Below, piece by piece: positions 1 to 5,589 of a stretch of DNA of 5,589 bases. Made by a program: the position numbers and the translations under genes. Within the stretch, counting starts at the first letter, position 1. Each line of letters opens with the position of its first letter. The notes under the pieces are model-generated. The model worked only from the letters and a program-made list of their open reading frames with translations, was not told where the DNA came from and made no database searches. The stretch spans positions 1 through 5,589 of the forward strand of contig LJUE01000173.1 in NCBI GenBank assembly GCA_001303885.1. Direction: 5' to 3'. The stretch is from Planctomycetes bacterium SM23_32 (lineage in GTDB: Bacteria; Planctomycetota; Brocadiia; SM23-32).

Positions 1-2
1 CC

Positions 3-2621
3 GAGCACGAGCGGGTCGCTGCAGCGCCTCCGGCGCCGGCGCACGAGCGCGCCTCGCTCGCAACAGAGCCCGGCCCGCAGGCGTCCGGAGCCCAGCCTGC
101 CGAGCGCCCGGCAGCCCAAGGGCCCCAGCAGCAGGATAAGGCAGGCATGGAGACGGCGCTGCTGAAGTTCACGAGCGTGCTCCACGACCACGAGAGAGAC
201 CGCGAGGAGGCTGTGGTCGAAGGCGACCGCGCCGTGCTTCGGGACAAGATATACGACGTGTTGCTTCCCATCGTGTTGGTGAACCTCTGGCCTGCCGACG
301 GCGAGCCGCTCGACGTCGAGCTGGAGAAGGTGCGCGTTAAGGCGGAACGCGCCGAGCTGGACGAAGAACACGGCGTGGTGAAGCTGTTCGGCGACGTTAC
401 GGCCACGGGCGAGGACTTCCAGATCCTCACCGACAGCGTCGTCTACCGGGTGACTGACCGCTCGCTGACCTCGAACGACCCGGTCCGCCTCCAGAAGGAC
501 ACGACGGACGCGGAGGGCAACCGGAAACCTGCGCTGGTGGTGATGGGCCGCGGGATGGCCGTTGACCTGAGGATGGGGCACATGACCATCCTCGAGGAGG
601 TGGAAGCCCGCCTGCACGGCGTGTCCGAGGACTTCCTGGCCGCCGAGCTTGAGGAGCCCGACGGCGCTGAGGACACCCGCGATGTGGTCATAACCAGCAA
701 GGGGAGACTCCTCTACGAACACCTGGCCCACAAGGTGAGCTTCGCCGACCACGTCCACGTCCTCTCCGGAGAGAGGGAACTGGGCTGCGACCAGCTCACC
801 ATACTGCTGGGCGAGAGCGAGGGAAGCGACCGCCTGGAGGTGAGCGACATCGTCGCCACGGGCGGTGTCGAGTTGAACTACTTGCACCAGGTCGCCCGCG
901 GCCAGAAACTGGAGTGGCACAACGTGACGCAGACCGGCGTGCTGACCGGCGAAGACGGCCGCCCGGCCTCCATGACCACGCCCGAGTTCGAGATGGCCGG
1001 CGGGCGTCTGACCTTCTACCGCGTCAACGACCGGTTCCACGCCGAAGGGCCGGGCACGCTCCGCTGGAAGGCGACAGGGCCGGAGCCGGCCGCCGAAGCC
1101 CCCGCCCAGGTGGAGGCCTGGGGCGTGGGGCCGTTGGACCTCAGCAGCGGCCAGCCGGTCCGCATCTCCTGGCAGAGCTCGATGACTTACCACGTGGCGG
1201 AGCGGATCGCTTCGTTCCAGGGACAGGTCGTCGCCCACCAGCAAAGCAGTTCGCTTGCCTGCGAGCAGCTCGCGCTCACCCTCGAGCCCGACGGCGGGCA
1301 GATACAAAAGGTCGAGGCCGGCGGAGGCGTGTGCATGCACGACGAAACGGGCGAGCAGGGGCGCGAGGTCCTGTGCGACAGGCTGGTCTGGGACGCCCGA
1401 AAGGACCGCATCGAGCTGATCGCCGCCGAGGGACAGACGGTCAGCGTGGCGGTCGGCCCGCACACCATTACCTCCAGAGACGTCGTCTTCAACAACGCCG
1501 ACCGGGTCCTGGAGTGTCCCGTAGCCGGCCGGCTCGCAGTGCGGTCGTCCCCTCGCCCCGAGGGGCTCGGAGCCGAGGCGGCCGAGGCCGAGCCGATCGA
1601 GGTCGTCTGGCAGGATCGGATGTCCTTCCACCAGCAGGCCGCGCCGCAGGCGAGCTTCAGCGGACAGGTGGCGGCCAGCCGCGGCAATCACGTGATGAAG
1701 GGGGACAGGCTCCGCGTCGAGTTCAACGCCGACATGGAGCCGCTCACGATCGTGGCAACGGGCAACGCCGTGCTGGACGTCCTGGCCGAGCTTGCCGAGA
1801 CAGGCCGGGCCCTGCCTGTCGGAAGGGCCTCCGAAGGCGCGGCGCCCGGGGGGGAGGCCGCGGCCGCGCCGGGCACGGCAAGCGTCGAGGGCGAGCGCTG
1901 GCACCTGGACTCCCAGGAGCTGGTCATCGAGATCCCGCCGGAGCTCATCCGGTCTCAGACGGGCGGCTCGCTCTCCGTGCTGCGCGGCGAGGCAACGACG
2001 GGGGCCATAGCGTGCGAGGGGGCCCTGCTGCTGGACTTCGCCCAGAACGTCGCGCGGTTCAGCGGCAACGTCAACGCCGAGGTCTCGGGGACCCTGCTCA
2101 GGAGCGACGATCTCAAGCTGGACTTCGACGACGCACGGAACCTGCGCCACATCTGGGCCGAGGGCAACGTGCGGTTCGCCCAGCAGAGGGAGGGCGCCTG
2201 GCAGCTGGAGTGCGACTCCGCCGAGGCGATCTTCGCCGCGCAGAGCGAACTGCGCGAGGTGATCGCCCGCAGCAGCGTGGAGGTCCGCGACGAGCGCCGC
2301 GTCCTTACCTCGCAGTTGATGCAGCTCTTCCTGGGCAAGGTCGAGGGCGAGCCGCAGCCCGTGCTCCAGCGCGCCGTCTGGCAGGAAGACGTGCTGATCA
2401 GTTACGTGCAGGACGAGCGGATCGAGGGCGCCGGCGACCGGCTCGAGTGGACGCGGGACGACGACACCTACGTGCTGACGGGGGATCCCCAGGCCTCGCT
2501 GCGCCGGGGCGCGCTGATGGTCTTGAACGACAAGATCCTCGTTGACCGCCCCTCCGGGCGGCTGAGCCTGCCGCCCGGCGCCCGGCCGGTCAGGACGGTC
2601 GTGCCCGAGAACTTCGACTAG
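3..2621 (+). CDS. Multi-module LptC/LptA-like (OstA family) envelope protein, 5' partial
   Basis: LptA and LptC are periplasmic proteins that form the bridge carrying lipopolysaccharide to the outer membrane; a similar role here is inferred. The frame is open from base 3, giving at least 872 residues ending at TAG 2619-2621. The first ATG (147) is probably internal: 48 codons before it read as an Ala/Pro/Gln-rich linker with coding-like third positions, and no signal peptide follows it. Numbering from that Met, residues 57-170 resemble LptC (AERAELDEEHGVVKLFGDV, then LTSNDPVRL). OstA-like modules follow at about 180-310, 338-458, 485-600 and 618-716, with a further beta-rich tail to about 810. 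Each module combines an FxGxVxA strand (199-205, 357-363, 504-510, 638-644), a [CSG][DE]xLxL strand (214, 372, 519, 653) and an AxGxV-like strand. Residues 551-583 are a low-complexity Ala/Gly/Glu/Pro linker. Canonical LptA and LptC have under 200 residues each, so this protein is far longer. Family membership is fairly sure; the exact role is not. No lptB follows it. Confidence 0.83.
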   Translation, partial: EHERVAAAPPAPAHERASLATEPGPQASGAQPAERPAAQGPQQQDKAGMETALLKFTSVLHDHERDREEAVVEGDRAVLRDKIYDVLLPIVLVNLWPADGEPLDVELEKVRVKAERAELDEEHGVVKLFGDVTATGEDFQILTDSVVYRVTDRSLTSNDPVRLQKDTTDAEGNRKPALVVMGRGMAVDLRMGHMTILEEVEARLHGVSEDFLAAELEEPDGAEDTRDVVITSKGRLLYEHLAHKVSFADHVHVLSGERELGCDQLTILLGESEGSDRLEVSDIVATGGVELNYLHQVARGQKLEWHNVTQTGVLTGEDGRPASMTTPEFEMAGGRLTFYRVNDRFHAEGPGTLRWKATGPEPAAEAPAQVEAWGVGPLDLSSGQPVRISWQSSMTYHVAERIASFQGQVVAHQQSSSLACEQLALTLEPDGGQIQKVEAGGGVCMHDETGEQGREVLCDRLVWDARKDRIELIAAEGQTVSVAVGPHTITSRDVVFNNADRVLECPVAGRLAVRSSPRPEGLGAEAAEAEPIEVVWQDRMSFHQQAAPQASFSGQVAASRGNHVMKGDRLRVEFNADMEPLTIVATGNAVLDVLAELAETGRALPVGRASEGAAPGGEAAAAPGTASVEGERWHLDSQELVIEIPPELIRSQTGGSLSVLRGEATTGAIACEGALLLDFAQNVARFSGNVNAEVSGTLLRSDDLKLDFDDARNLRHIWAEGNVRFAQQREGAWQLECDSAEAIFAAQSELREVIARSSVEVRDERRVLTSQLMQLFLGKVEGEPQPVLQRAVWQEDVLISYVQDERIEGAGDRLEWTRDDDTYVLTGDPQASLRRGALMVLNDKILVDRPSGRLSLPPGARPVRTVVPENFD
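1164..1676 (+). repeat. Protein-level tandem repeat of OstA-like modules (best-matching pair)
   Basis: Two module entries align well. Residues 340-363 and 485-510 (from the Met at 147) share WQxxM, a nearby His, and ASFxGQVxA, about 146 residues apart. Each is followed by a [CG][DE]xLxL strand and an AxG strand (VEAGGGV, then IVATGNAV). The similarity is at protein level and the DNA of the two copies is well diverged, so this is an old duplication. Weaker copies lie on both sides, at 188-243 and 625-677. The interval given covers the start of one copy to the end of the corresponding segment of the next. Confidence 0.65.
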
Positions 2622-2660
2622 GACCGAAGGCAAGCGGCCGCCCCCGCCCCTCTCAGCAGC

Positions 2661-2665
2661 AGGAG
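2661..2665 (+). promoter_or_regulatory. Ribosome-binding site for the LarA-like gene
   Basis: AGGAG lies six bases before the GTG at 2672. This supports GTG as the true start, since no competing ATG with comparable spacing lies just upstream in frame. The 50-base gap from the preceding stop codon shows no obvious promoter or terminator, which favours co-transcription with the upstream lptA-like gene. Confidence 0.75.
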
Positions 2666-2671
2666 CCGAGA

Positions 2672-3961
2672 GTGACCGTCATCTTTGCCGAAGGCGGGCC
2701 CGAGCGCGTGCTGGGGCCCGACGCCAAGCAGGCAGCCGTCCGGGCAGCCATCCAGGCCGCCGGCGACTGCTCGCGCACCCTCATCCTGCCCCCGGACGGC
2801 ACACGCCCCCATTCCGACGCCGGCTTCCTGACGGACGCCCTCTGCCGCCAGATCGGCCCCGAGGCCACGGTCCACGTGATGCCCGCGCTGGGCACGCACT
2901 GCGCCATGACGCGGCCGGAGCTGGTCGCCATGTTCGGGGACGGCATCCCCGCCGAGGCGTTCCGGGAGCACAGGTGGCGCGAGGACCTGACGCGTCTCGG
3001 CACGGTGCCGGCGGAGCTCGTGCACGCCGTCTCGGAGGGCGTCCTGCGCGACTACATGCCCGACTACGACGTGCCCGTCGAGGTCAACCGGCGCCTGGTG
3101 GAAGGGGGCTACACGGCGATCTTATCGGTGGGCCAGGTCCTGCCCCACGAGGTGGCCGGCATGGCCAACGGCTTCAAGAATGTGCTGGTGGGCACCGGCG
3201 GGCAGGAGACCATCAACAGGACCCATTTCCTGGGCGCCGTCTACGGCATGGAGCGCATGATGGGCCGTGCCGAGACGCCGGTGCGGGCCGTGCTCAACCA
3301 CGCGCACGAGCGGCACCTCGCCGGGCTGGGGATCCTCTACATCATGACCGTGATGGAGGCCGCCGACGACGGCCGCGTCCTGACGCGCGGCATCTACGTC
3401 GGGGACGACGAGGAGGCATTCCGCCTGGCCGCCGCCCTGAGCCGCCGGGTGAACGTGACGCTCCTGGGCGAGCCCCGGGACCGCGTGGTCGCCTACATGG
3501 CGCCCGACGAGTTCAGGACGACCTGGCTGGCCAATAAAGCCATCTACCGGACGCGGATGGCCATTGCCGACGGCGGAGAGCTGACCGTGCTCGCCCCCGG
3601 CGTGCGAGGCTTCGGCGAGGACCCAAAGATAGACCGCCTCATCCGGCGGTACGGCTATCGCGGCACGCCCGCCACGCTGAAGGCAGCGGCCGAGAACGAC
3701 GACCTGCGCGCCAATCTGGCGGCGGCTGCGCACCTGATCCACGGCTCGTCGGAGGGGCGGTTCCGGGTGGTCTACGCGACCGACCCCGACCGGCTCAGCC
3801 CGGATGAAGTGAGGCGCACGGGATTCGAGTGGCGGGACGTGGCCGAGGCCTTGCGGCAGTATCCCCCCGACCGACTTCCGGGGGGCGACAACGGGGACTT
3901 CTACTTCGTCCGTCGCCCGGCCCTCGGCCTGTGGGCCGTCAGGGACAGATTCGACGACTGA
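2672..3961 (+). CDS. LarA-family nickel-pincer hydroxyacid racemase/epimerase homologue
   Basis: LarA enzymes racemise or epimerise 2-hydroxyacids in the cytoplasm by hydride transfer to a nickel-pincer nucleotide cofactor bound to a lysine. At 429 residues this protein matches the usual family length (L. plantarum LarA, about 424). The key residues align with the L. plantarum enzyme: D42 and R45 in PDGTRP (D72, R75), H76 in LGTH (H108), H159 in VLPHEVAG (H174), K169 in NGFKNVLVG (K184, cofactor attachment) and H185 in NRTHFLG (H200, nickel ligand). The spacings H159-K169 (10) and K169-H185 (16) equal those in L. plantarum. The cofactor loop reads GMANGFKN rather than the more common SGGxK-type sequence, and the H76-H159 interval is longer than in the reference, so the substrate need not be lactate. 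Activity would require the cofactor-synthesis proteins LarB, LarC and LarE, none encoded here. The start is GTG with a good ribosome-binding site, probably in an operon with the upstream gene. Family sure; substrate unknown. Confidence 0.9.
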   Translation: MTVIFAEGGPERVLGPDAKQAAVRAAIQAAGDCSRTLILPPDGTRPHSDAGFLTDALCRQIGPEATVHVMPALGTHCAMTRPELVAMFGDGIPAEAFREHRWREDLTRLGTVPAELVHAVSEGVLRDYMPDYDVPVEVNRRLVEGGYTAILSVGQVLPHEVAGMANGFKNVLVGTGGQETINRTHFLGAVYGMERMMGRAETPVRAVLNHAHERHLAGLGILYIMTVMEAADDGRVLTRGIYVGDDEEAFRLAAALSRRVNVTLLGEPRDRVVAYMAPDEFRTTWLANKAIYRTRMAIADGGELTVLAPGVRGFGEDPKIDRLIRRYGYRGTPATLKAAAENDDLRANLAAAAHLIHGSSEGRFRVVYATDPDRLSPDEVRRTGFEWRDVAEALRQYPPDRLPGGDNGDFYFVRRPALGLWAVRDRFDD

Positions 3962-3971
3962 GCGCGGGCTG

Positions 3972-5219
3972 CTACCGGACGGTCAGCAGGTAGTGGGCGC
4001 CCTGCTCAACGACCTCGGCCCCGAACCCCCTCAGCCGCACGGCCACCTGGGCGCGCAGCCCCTCCGGCACGGAATCACCGAAGCCAACGCGATAGACCGC
4101 CAGCTCGTGCCGGCCGTAGTCGTGCTCGTAGTCGCGCCTCATCCGGTCGAACAGCTCCCCCCGCCGGTCCGAGCCGAGCGTGCCTTTCAGCTCCCGGCTC
4201 ACGGCGCCGATGTCGTGCGTGCGCGCCAGCAGGCTCCGGACGGCGTTGTCCGCCGCCAGCCGCTCGGGTCCATCTCCAGGGAAGGGCACGCGTTCGCCTT
4301 CGGGCGGCACGAAGCCGCTCATCAGAAGGGGCTGCGTCTGCGGGCACTCGCGTCCGAACAGGCGGCAGAACGCCTGGTAGACGACGATGGCTCCGCGCCG
4401 CTTCCCCTCGACGGCGTAGCCGGCGACGTGCGGCGTGGCCAGTCCGGGCCACTCGATGAGCCCCTCGGCCGGCGTGGGCTCCCCTTCAAAGACGTCAAGG
4501 ACAGCGCCCCCTATCGTCCCCTCCTGGAGGGCGGCGACCAGGGCCTGCGAGTCCACCACGCCGCCTCGGGACGTGTTCACCAGCCAGGCGTCGGGCTTCA
4601 TCAGCCCCAGCTCGGCGGCGCCGATCATGTGGTGCGTCGGATGGGGGGCCTCTCCCGCGCGCGTCAGCGGCACATGGAGCATCACGAAGTCCGCTCCCAG
4701 GGCCTCCTCCAGTGAGTGCGAGACGAACTTCGGATCGCGCTCGGCAAGCGGCGGATCGCAGCGGAGCACCTGCATGCCGAAGCCCTCCGCGCGCCTGGCG
4801 ACGCGGTTGCCGCAGTTGCCGAAGCCGATGATGCCGAGCGAGCTGTCCGCCAGCGGTGCCATGGCGTCGCGCGTCACGTGAGCCAGGGCATACCAGACGT
4901 AATCCGCCACGGACTCCGCGTTGGAGCCGGGGGCACTGAAGACCTCGATCGGGCGGCGTCGCGTCCTGTTGGCCGAGCGGATGTGGGCGACGTCCAGGTG
5001 GTCGGTGCCGATCGTGGCGGTCCCGATGGCGCGGAGGTTGGCGGCGCGGTCCACGAGCGCGGGCGTGACACGGGTCACGCTGCGTATGGCCATGGCGTCG
5101 AACCTCTCCAGCCCCGGATAGCCCTCGTCCACCTCACGGCCGTTGACCATCACCACGTCCCCGAGGGAACCGAACAGCTCCCCGGCCAGGGGGATGTTCT
5201 CGTCCACCAGTATCCTCAT
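3972..5219 (-). CDS. pdxB: Erythronate-4-phosphate dehydrogenase (PdxB)
   Basis: PdxB is a cytoplasmic NAD-dependent enzyme that oxidises 4-phosphoerythronate to 2-oxo-3-hydroxy-4-phosphobutanoate, the second step of DXP-dependent pyridoxal phosphate synthesis. The 415-residue product starts with MRILVDENIP, typical of PdxB, and carries IRSVTRV (45-51) and GTATIGTDHLD (66-76). The Rossmann motif GxGxxG is at 132-137, and D155 follows at the end of the next strand, which suits NAD. The expected catalytic residues are R218 (NTSRGG), E247 (FEGEP) and H264 (TPHVAGY); their spacings of 29 and 17 match R208/E237/H254 of known PdxB. Residues from about 290 onward fit the position of the PdxB C-terminal dimerisation domain but are more diverged. 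It is somewhat longer than E. coli PdxB (378), including extra basic residues near 81-92 and a longer C-terminus. The ATG has a strong Shine-Dalgarno sequence. It lies 18 bases after an oxidoreductase gene, so is probably co-transcribed. The main alternative is a PdxB-like 2-hydroxyacid dehydrogenase with another substrate. Confidence 0.9.
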   Translation of the reverse strand: MRILVDENIPLAGELFGSLGDVVMVNGREVDEGYPGLERFDAMAIRSVTRVTPALVDRAANLRAIGTATIGTDHLDVAHIRSANRTRRRPIEVFSAPGSNAESVADYVWYALAHVTRDAMAPLADSSLGIIGFGNCGNRVARRAEGFGMQVLRCDPPLAERDPKFVSHSLEEALGADFVMLHVPLTRAGEAPHPTHHMIGAAELGLMKPDAWLVNTSRGGVVDSQALVAALQEGTIGGAVLDVFEGEPTPAEGLIEWPGLATPHVAGYAVEGKRRGAIVVYQAFCRLFGRECPQTQPLLMSGFVPPEGERVPFPGDGPERLAADNAVRSLLARTHDIGAVSRELKGTLGSDRRGELFDRMRRDYEHDYGRHELAVYRVGFGDSVPEGLRAQVAVRLRGFGAEVVEQGAHYLLTVR

Positions 5220-5222
5220 CCG

Positions 5223-5231
5223 CCCCTCTCC
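5223..5231 (-). promoter_or_regulatory. Ribosome-binding site for pdxB
   Basis: Read on the minus strand, the bases are GGAGAGGGG followed by CGG and then the ATG. GGAG sits eight bases and GAGG five bases from the start codon. The site lies inside the 18-base gap after the preceding gene's TGA, which leaves no room for a separate promoter there and supports translation from a shared message. Confidence 0.7.
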
Positions 5232-5237
5232 GGCGCC

Positions 5238-5589
5238 TCAGGGCATCAAGTGCTGCACCTGCCCGGTCCGGGCCGATGCGAGGACGGCCTCGGCCACGCA
5301 CATCACCTTCCTGCCCCACTCGACGTCGGCGACGCAAGGGATGCCTTCCTCGATGCAGTCCAGGAAGTGCCCGCGCAGGTCGAAGGGCGCGTCCAGTTCC
5401 ACCGGGGCCGTCTTCTGGCCCCTGGCGGCGTAGCAGAGCCCGTTGCCCCAGTCCGTGGTCTGGAGGCCGCCCTCGGTGCCGATCGCGGCGCGCTCGTAGA
5501 CCGGCACGGGCGAGACCTGGCTGCCCTCGTGGGTGCCGACGGCGCCGCCCTCGAAGTTGAGCACCACCCAGTTATGGTCGTTGGCGCGC
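5238..5589 (-). CDS. Gfo/Idh/MocA-family oxidoreductase, C-terminal part (5' end beyond window)
   Basis: The frame is open to the right edge and encodes the last 116 residues, ending at TGA (5240-5238). The stretch beginning RANDHNWVVLNFEGGAVGT looks like the beta-sheet domain of Gfo/Idh/MocA proteins. The end, with FDLRGHFLDCIEEGIP, a conserved-looking Asp-x-x-x-Gly, and an AEAVLASARTGQVQHL tail, matches the closing helix typical of the family (hFxxxIxxG, then AxxxSAxTGxxVxL). These enzymes are NAD(P)-dependent dehydrogenases acting mostly on sugars, inositols and related polyols. The nucleotide-binding N-terminal domain and most of the catalytic residues are outside the window, so neither activity nor substrate can be assigned. 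The GTG at 5567 is an internal Val codon rather than the start. It lies 18 bases upstream of pdxB on the same strand. Moderately sure of the family, since only the less conserved domain is visible. Confidence 0.75.
   Translation of the reverse strand, partial: RANDHNWVVLNFEGGAVGTHEGSQVSPVPVYERAAIGTEGGLQTTDWGNGLCYAARGQKTAPVELDAPFDLRGHFLDCIEEGIPCVADVEWGRKVMCVAEAVLASARTGQVQHLMP

Noticed and set aside
914..2545. A 543-codon open frame on the plus strand inside the OstA-like gene
   Set aside because: Its product is overwhelmingly Arg/Gly/Ala/Pro with no recognisable domain, as expected for an out-of-frame reading of GC-rich coding DNA. The overlapping frame has clear OstA family motifs.
2622..2671. 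Possible promoter or terminator between the OstA-like and LarA-like genes
   Set aside because: Only the AGGAG ribosome-binding site is recognisable. No -35/-10 pair and no hairpin with a T-run can be seen in these 50 bases.
3122..3742. A 206-codon minus-strand frame opposite the LarA-like gene
   Set aside because: The composition is His/Gly/Val/Ala-rich without domain motifs, and the plus-strand frame carries all the LarA catalytic residues.
3863..3885. GC-rich perfect 7-base hairpin as a terminator for the LarA-like gene
   Set aside because: It lies within the coding sequence, well before the stop codon, and no T-run follows it. It encodes an ordinary Pro-Pro-Asp...Gly-Gly stretch.
3993..4715. 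A 240-codon plus-strand frame opposite pdxB
   Set aside because: It is a shadow of pdxB with no motif or convincing ribosome-binding site; the minus-strand frame is an unmistakable PdxB.
3972..5219. D-3-phosphoglycerate dehydrogenase (SerA) as the identity of the 415-residue dehydrogenase
   Set aside because: The shared 2-hydroxyacid dehydrogenase fold explains the resemblance. The N-terminal ILVDENIP, the GTATIGTDHLD segment and the TPHVAGYAVEGK segment are PdxB signatures, and no ACT domain is present.

Overview
This is a gene-dense, strongly GC-rich bacterial window with G/C-dominated third codon positions. It holds four protein genes and almost no intergenic DNA. I saw no RNA gene, mobile element, CRISPR array or origin. 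The gene types (a very long LptC/OstA-like envelope protein, a LarA-type nickel racemase homologue, a PdxB-type dehydrogenase and a Gfo/Idh/MocA oxidoreductase) fit a Gram-negative bacterium with an outer membrane. A planctomycete or other PVC-related lineage is plausible, because such genomes are rich in Gfo/Idh/MocA and LarA homologues. That placement is inference and no marker gene here proves it.

Left half, plus strand. The first gene is already open at base 3, so its start lies outside the window. It runs to the stop at 2619-2621. It begins here with an Ala/Pro/Gln-rich linker, continues into an LptC-like module, and then has at least four diverged OstA/LptA-like modules in tandem. After a 50-base gap comes a 429-residue LarA-family protein (2672-3961). 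It has a GTG start, a clear AGGAG ribosome-binding site, and the main residues that bind and use the nickel-pincer cofactor. The two genes probably share a transcript.

Right half, minus strand. The C-terminal 116 residues of a Gfo/Idh/MocA-type oxidoreductase (5238-5589, cut by the right edge) are followed 18 bases downstream by a complete pdxB-like gene (3972-5219). pdxB encodes erythronate-4-phosphate dehydrogenase of the DXP-dependent vitamin B6 route. These two genes look like an operon. It converges with the lptA-like/larA pair, and the two stop codons are only 10 bases apart.

No shared pathway ties the four genes together: one is envelope biogenesis, one is 2-hydroxyacid stereochemistry, one is cofactor synthesis and one is a sugar-type oxidoreductase. 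The most distinctive item is the multi-module LptC/OstA protein. I saw no clearly novel defence or mobile system.
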